Assembly (NCBI GenBank): GCA_009823395.1
Contig: CM020502.1
Span: forward strand, 26,166,944 to 26,230,943
DNA from: Thamnaconus septentrionalis
Lineage: Eukaryota; Chordata; Actinopteri; Tetraodontiformes; Monacanthidae
Length of the DNA stretch: 64,000 nt
Direction: 5' to 3'
Part shown: positions 61,435 through 64,000 of the stretch, piece after piece
Numbering within the stretch: the first letter of the stretch is position 1
Layout of the letters: every line of letters begins with the position of its first letter
Position numbers and translations under genes: made by a program
Notes under the pieces: generated by a model
The model's database searches: none
What the model was told of the DNA's origin: nothing
The model's input: the letters and a program-made list of their open reading frames with translations, nothing else

Positions 61435-64000
61435 GTAAGGAGACAAAAAAAAAACACGAAGCAGAACCTCCCAGGGCGCCTCCTGGTGGGGCCGCACTAA
61501 CGCAGCGAGCCGCGTTTAGCACCGTGGGTTTTTACGGCTGAGCTAGTGTGGAAATTGAAGTGTGTGTCTGTGTGTGTGTGTATGTGGAGCATCTATTGTG
61601 TCCTGCTGTGAGTCAGCAAGAAAGTCCAACCCCAGCAGCAGGAGGAGGCACGGTGGGGTGGGGGGGGTTGTGGGTGACGAGGGGGAGGGGCAGGAGGCGG
61701 AGCTTAGCAAGAGGAGAACCTGCTGCTGAATTTGTTCCGGGTTAAATTTGAATCCAACTCATCTCTGCTGCTGCAGCTGCTGACATTTCCTCCCAGGTGG
61801 AATCATTATGAGTTTCACATTTTAGTGCTTCCCCGAAATGAGAGCGCAGGCGGAGGGAGTGAGTCAGAGCGGCCGAGCCGTCCGCTCGGTGCCTGGCGGA
61901 GTCGCAGTGCGTCTGCTTTCAGTTCTGAGTAGCGGGAGCAGCCGAGGTCGTCCGTCAGCTGCGTTGTCCAGACACGAGAGTGTGGAAGATTCCATGTGAG
62001 GAAAAAGTAAAAGAACTTTGCCGGCGTTTTTACACTCACCTGTGTCTCTGGGCCTGCCATCCGATTTTTTTGGGCCCTCTGTGATGTCACAAAGGGGGCG
62101 TTGATGCCTCTCCCGAATTGGTGACCACACCCACCGAGCCAGGAGGTGTCCCCGTCCCTCTGAGACCACCCCCACCTCTACCCCCCACGGTACCCGTTCA
62201 AACCGTGAAGGTTCCAGCAAAGCATTTATTTTAGCTGGAGGCTACAAACAGAGGGCTAACTATGCTGATTTTCTTTTTGGATAATTAATCATGCAGCGCA
62301 GCTTCACTGGAGTCTGAGAAAAAAAAATAAAGATGTGATTTTTTTTTTTTTACACCTCGAGCCTTTTAAGGCCTCATTTAAGGACTAAAGAAACAACTTT
62401 TGGTACCAAGATAAAATGAATATGGAAACAACCCACAATCTGGAGCTGGATCGTTGAATTCCAATTCAACGCTTGAAACGCTCCACATCACGTCTTTTCT
62501 GCTGGCTGCTCCGTTGCAAGATCCTCCTCCAGTGTTCCCAAACAAACAGTCGGCTTTAGGGGTCAGAGGTCGTCTCGCTGAAACCGAGCCAGTCCCCCGT
62601 AAATCGCCTGATTCTCCCTTTTCAGAGCCGGGATTAGATGTGATTTGTGCCTTTTACCGCAGTGGGGTTGGGGGGCGGGGGGGTGCGACCATAAAAGGAG
62701 ACGGTGGGTGCGGGAGAAGTCTTCTCTACCCGGGAGGCTTTTTTTTTTTTCTTCTCGTAAAGGCGATGAAGCTCCACTGAGGTGGAGGAGGAGGAGGAGG
62801 AGGAGGAGGAGGAGGAGCCAGAGGAGATGCAGGTGCTTCGGGCGCCGTTTGGAATCTGGCTAAAGCAGAACAAGCTGGAAGAAACGCTAATCAGGAAAAG
62901 ACGAGATCAACTCTAACCCGATCCAGGTGCGGGGGGGGGCCACTTCAGAGGCAGCTTTGCATCCTGCTACCTCGGACCCCCCCATACCAACCTCCTCACC
63001 CTCTCACCCTCTCACCCCCTAACCTCGCCGTGAGCGGCGCAGCCAGACCGCAGTCAGACGTGTATAATAAACAGAGAGCCGCTGCGGCCGAGGCCAAATC
63101 ACAAACTGTGCCGCCGTCGGGATGATGAAGCTCCTCCGACTTCCTGCGAGCAGGGAAACCCGGAGTGATGAAAGAGACGAGGCCAGAGTTTATAAATGAA
63201 AAAAAAAAAAAAAAAACCCTGTCGCTGTTTTACATCGTCTTTGATTTGTCGGAACGAGGCCGAGACGCTGCAGGAGACCCGTTCGGAAAACTTTTTTTAA
63301 ATTTTTAAACAGTTTAATTCAGCAAAAGAGAAAAATGTTTTCTATCAATCTTTGAACAGCCCGTGGGAGAGATAAACATCAGAGGAGGTTGACGGGAATT
63401 TTTATATCTGCGTTTTAGCAACTTCACGTTGTCGCTGTCTACAGTTTTCATTCAGTGCCAGGCAGCAAATATGCTTGTTTACATGTTCATATTTTACAAT
63501 TCTGAGGGAAAAGAAAACACCTGGAGCCCAACAGTGGAACCACCAAAGTTCTGCACTGAAAAAGTTGGAAAGGTTCTTGGCTGCCTGGCTCTCCTGAACC
63601 TTTCAGCCTCATTGGCTTTGTGACTCTGCAGTGTTGTTGGACCAGGGGTGGGAGGCTCCTGGATGCCTGGAGGTCATAGTGGAGGTCGTCGGGCCTCTGC
63701 TCACTCCGTTCACATGCTGCTGACCTGGAAATACATACAGGGAGGAACGCCGGGGCGATGTTTGTTTGAGAGCACGGAAAGCAGTTCTGAGTGATTGAGA
63801 TGATCTGCTGCTTTGTCACGGCTCATTTCAACCTCCACCCGCCCCTCCATGAGTTCTTGTGCTCCACTGGAGGTTCTTCGCTGACGATCCGCAGGCGCGT
63901 TGCCGCCGACAAAGCCGCCTTTTGTCCGCCCTAAGTGCCCCAAAATCGTCAGGATTGCGTTACACAGGCCGAGCTTTTCTGCTGAATCACGGCCAGTCGA
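61435..64000 (+). other. Intron after the first semaphorin coding exon (to the window edge)
   Basis: No second coding exon of the Sema domain was found before the end. The intron holds the dispersed repeat at 62079-62167, a poly(T) run, (GAG)n at 62783-62817 and poly(A) at 63199-63217. Confidence 0.45.
62079..62167. repeat. Dispersed repeat, copy 2 (related to 41384-41467)
   Basis: CTGTGATGTCACAAAGGG, tgatgcctctccc, tgaccacaccc and ctgagacc line up with copy 1. It lies in the intron after the first semaphorin coding exon. Confidence 0.55.

Overview
The window is vertebrate nuclear DNA, most likely from a ray-finned fish and probably a percomorph. This rests on three things: split genes with GT-AG introns; many (CA)n, (CT)n, (TA)n and triplet microsatellites; and a tRNA-headed SINE ending in (GAATG)n of a type common in teleosts. 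No bacterial, plasmid or CRISPR features are present. Nearly all long open frames are chance readings through low-complexity DNA.

Three genes are supported, all on the + strand. (1) A myotrophin gene (mtpn, V-1 family) has four coding exons at 7833-7901, 10876-10995, 11690-11773 and 19010-19096. They give a 119-residue ankyrin-repeat protein, with all junctions GT-AG and in phase. (2) A FAM180A-type gene has three coding exons at 41755-41839, 44450-44547 and 44623-44955. They give a 171-residue protein with a signal peptide. MTPN and FAM180A are neighbours in the same orientation in human, so this looks like an ancient linkage. (3) The first coding exon of a class 3 semaphorin, closest to SEMA3C, lies at 61290-61434. 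A candidate non-coding first exon ends at 58868. The rest of that gene lies beyond the right edge.

Layout. 1-1300 holds a long (TA)n tract, a CTCF-like motif and a possible last exon of an unrecognised minus-strand gene (910-1125). 1300-7480 is non-coding with a CTG/CTC array. 7480-20330 is mtpn from promoter to poly(A) signals; its introns carry a small hAT-type element with an 8-bp target duplication, a second degraded hAT-like end, a decayed interspersed repeat, a 49-bp-unit minisatellite and a ~380-bp CT tract. 20330-41700 is a gene-free gap with stretches that look like regulatory DNA. 41755-45540 is fam180a, with a full-length SINE in intron 1. 45540-58300 is a second gene-free gap with a diverged tandem duplication, two hairpins, an exon-like block and a 5'-truncated SINE with perfect target duplications. 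58300-64000 is the semaphorin 5' end and its first introns.

The three genes are not known to share a pathway. Myotrophin acts on actin capping in the cytoplasm, FAM180A is a predicted secreted protein of unknown role, and SEMA3C is a secreted guidance ligand. No unmistakably new system was found. The best leads are the divergent myotrophin, the unidentified minus-strand exon, the mtpn-fam180a-sema3 linkage and several structured non-coding elements.
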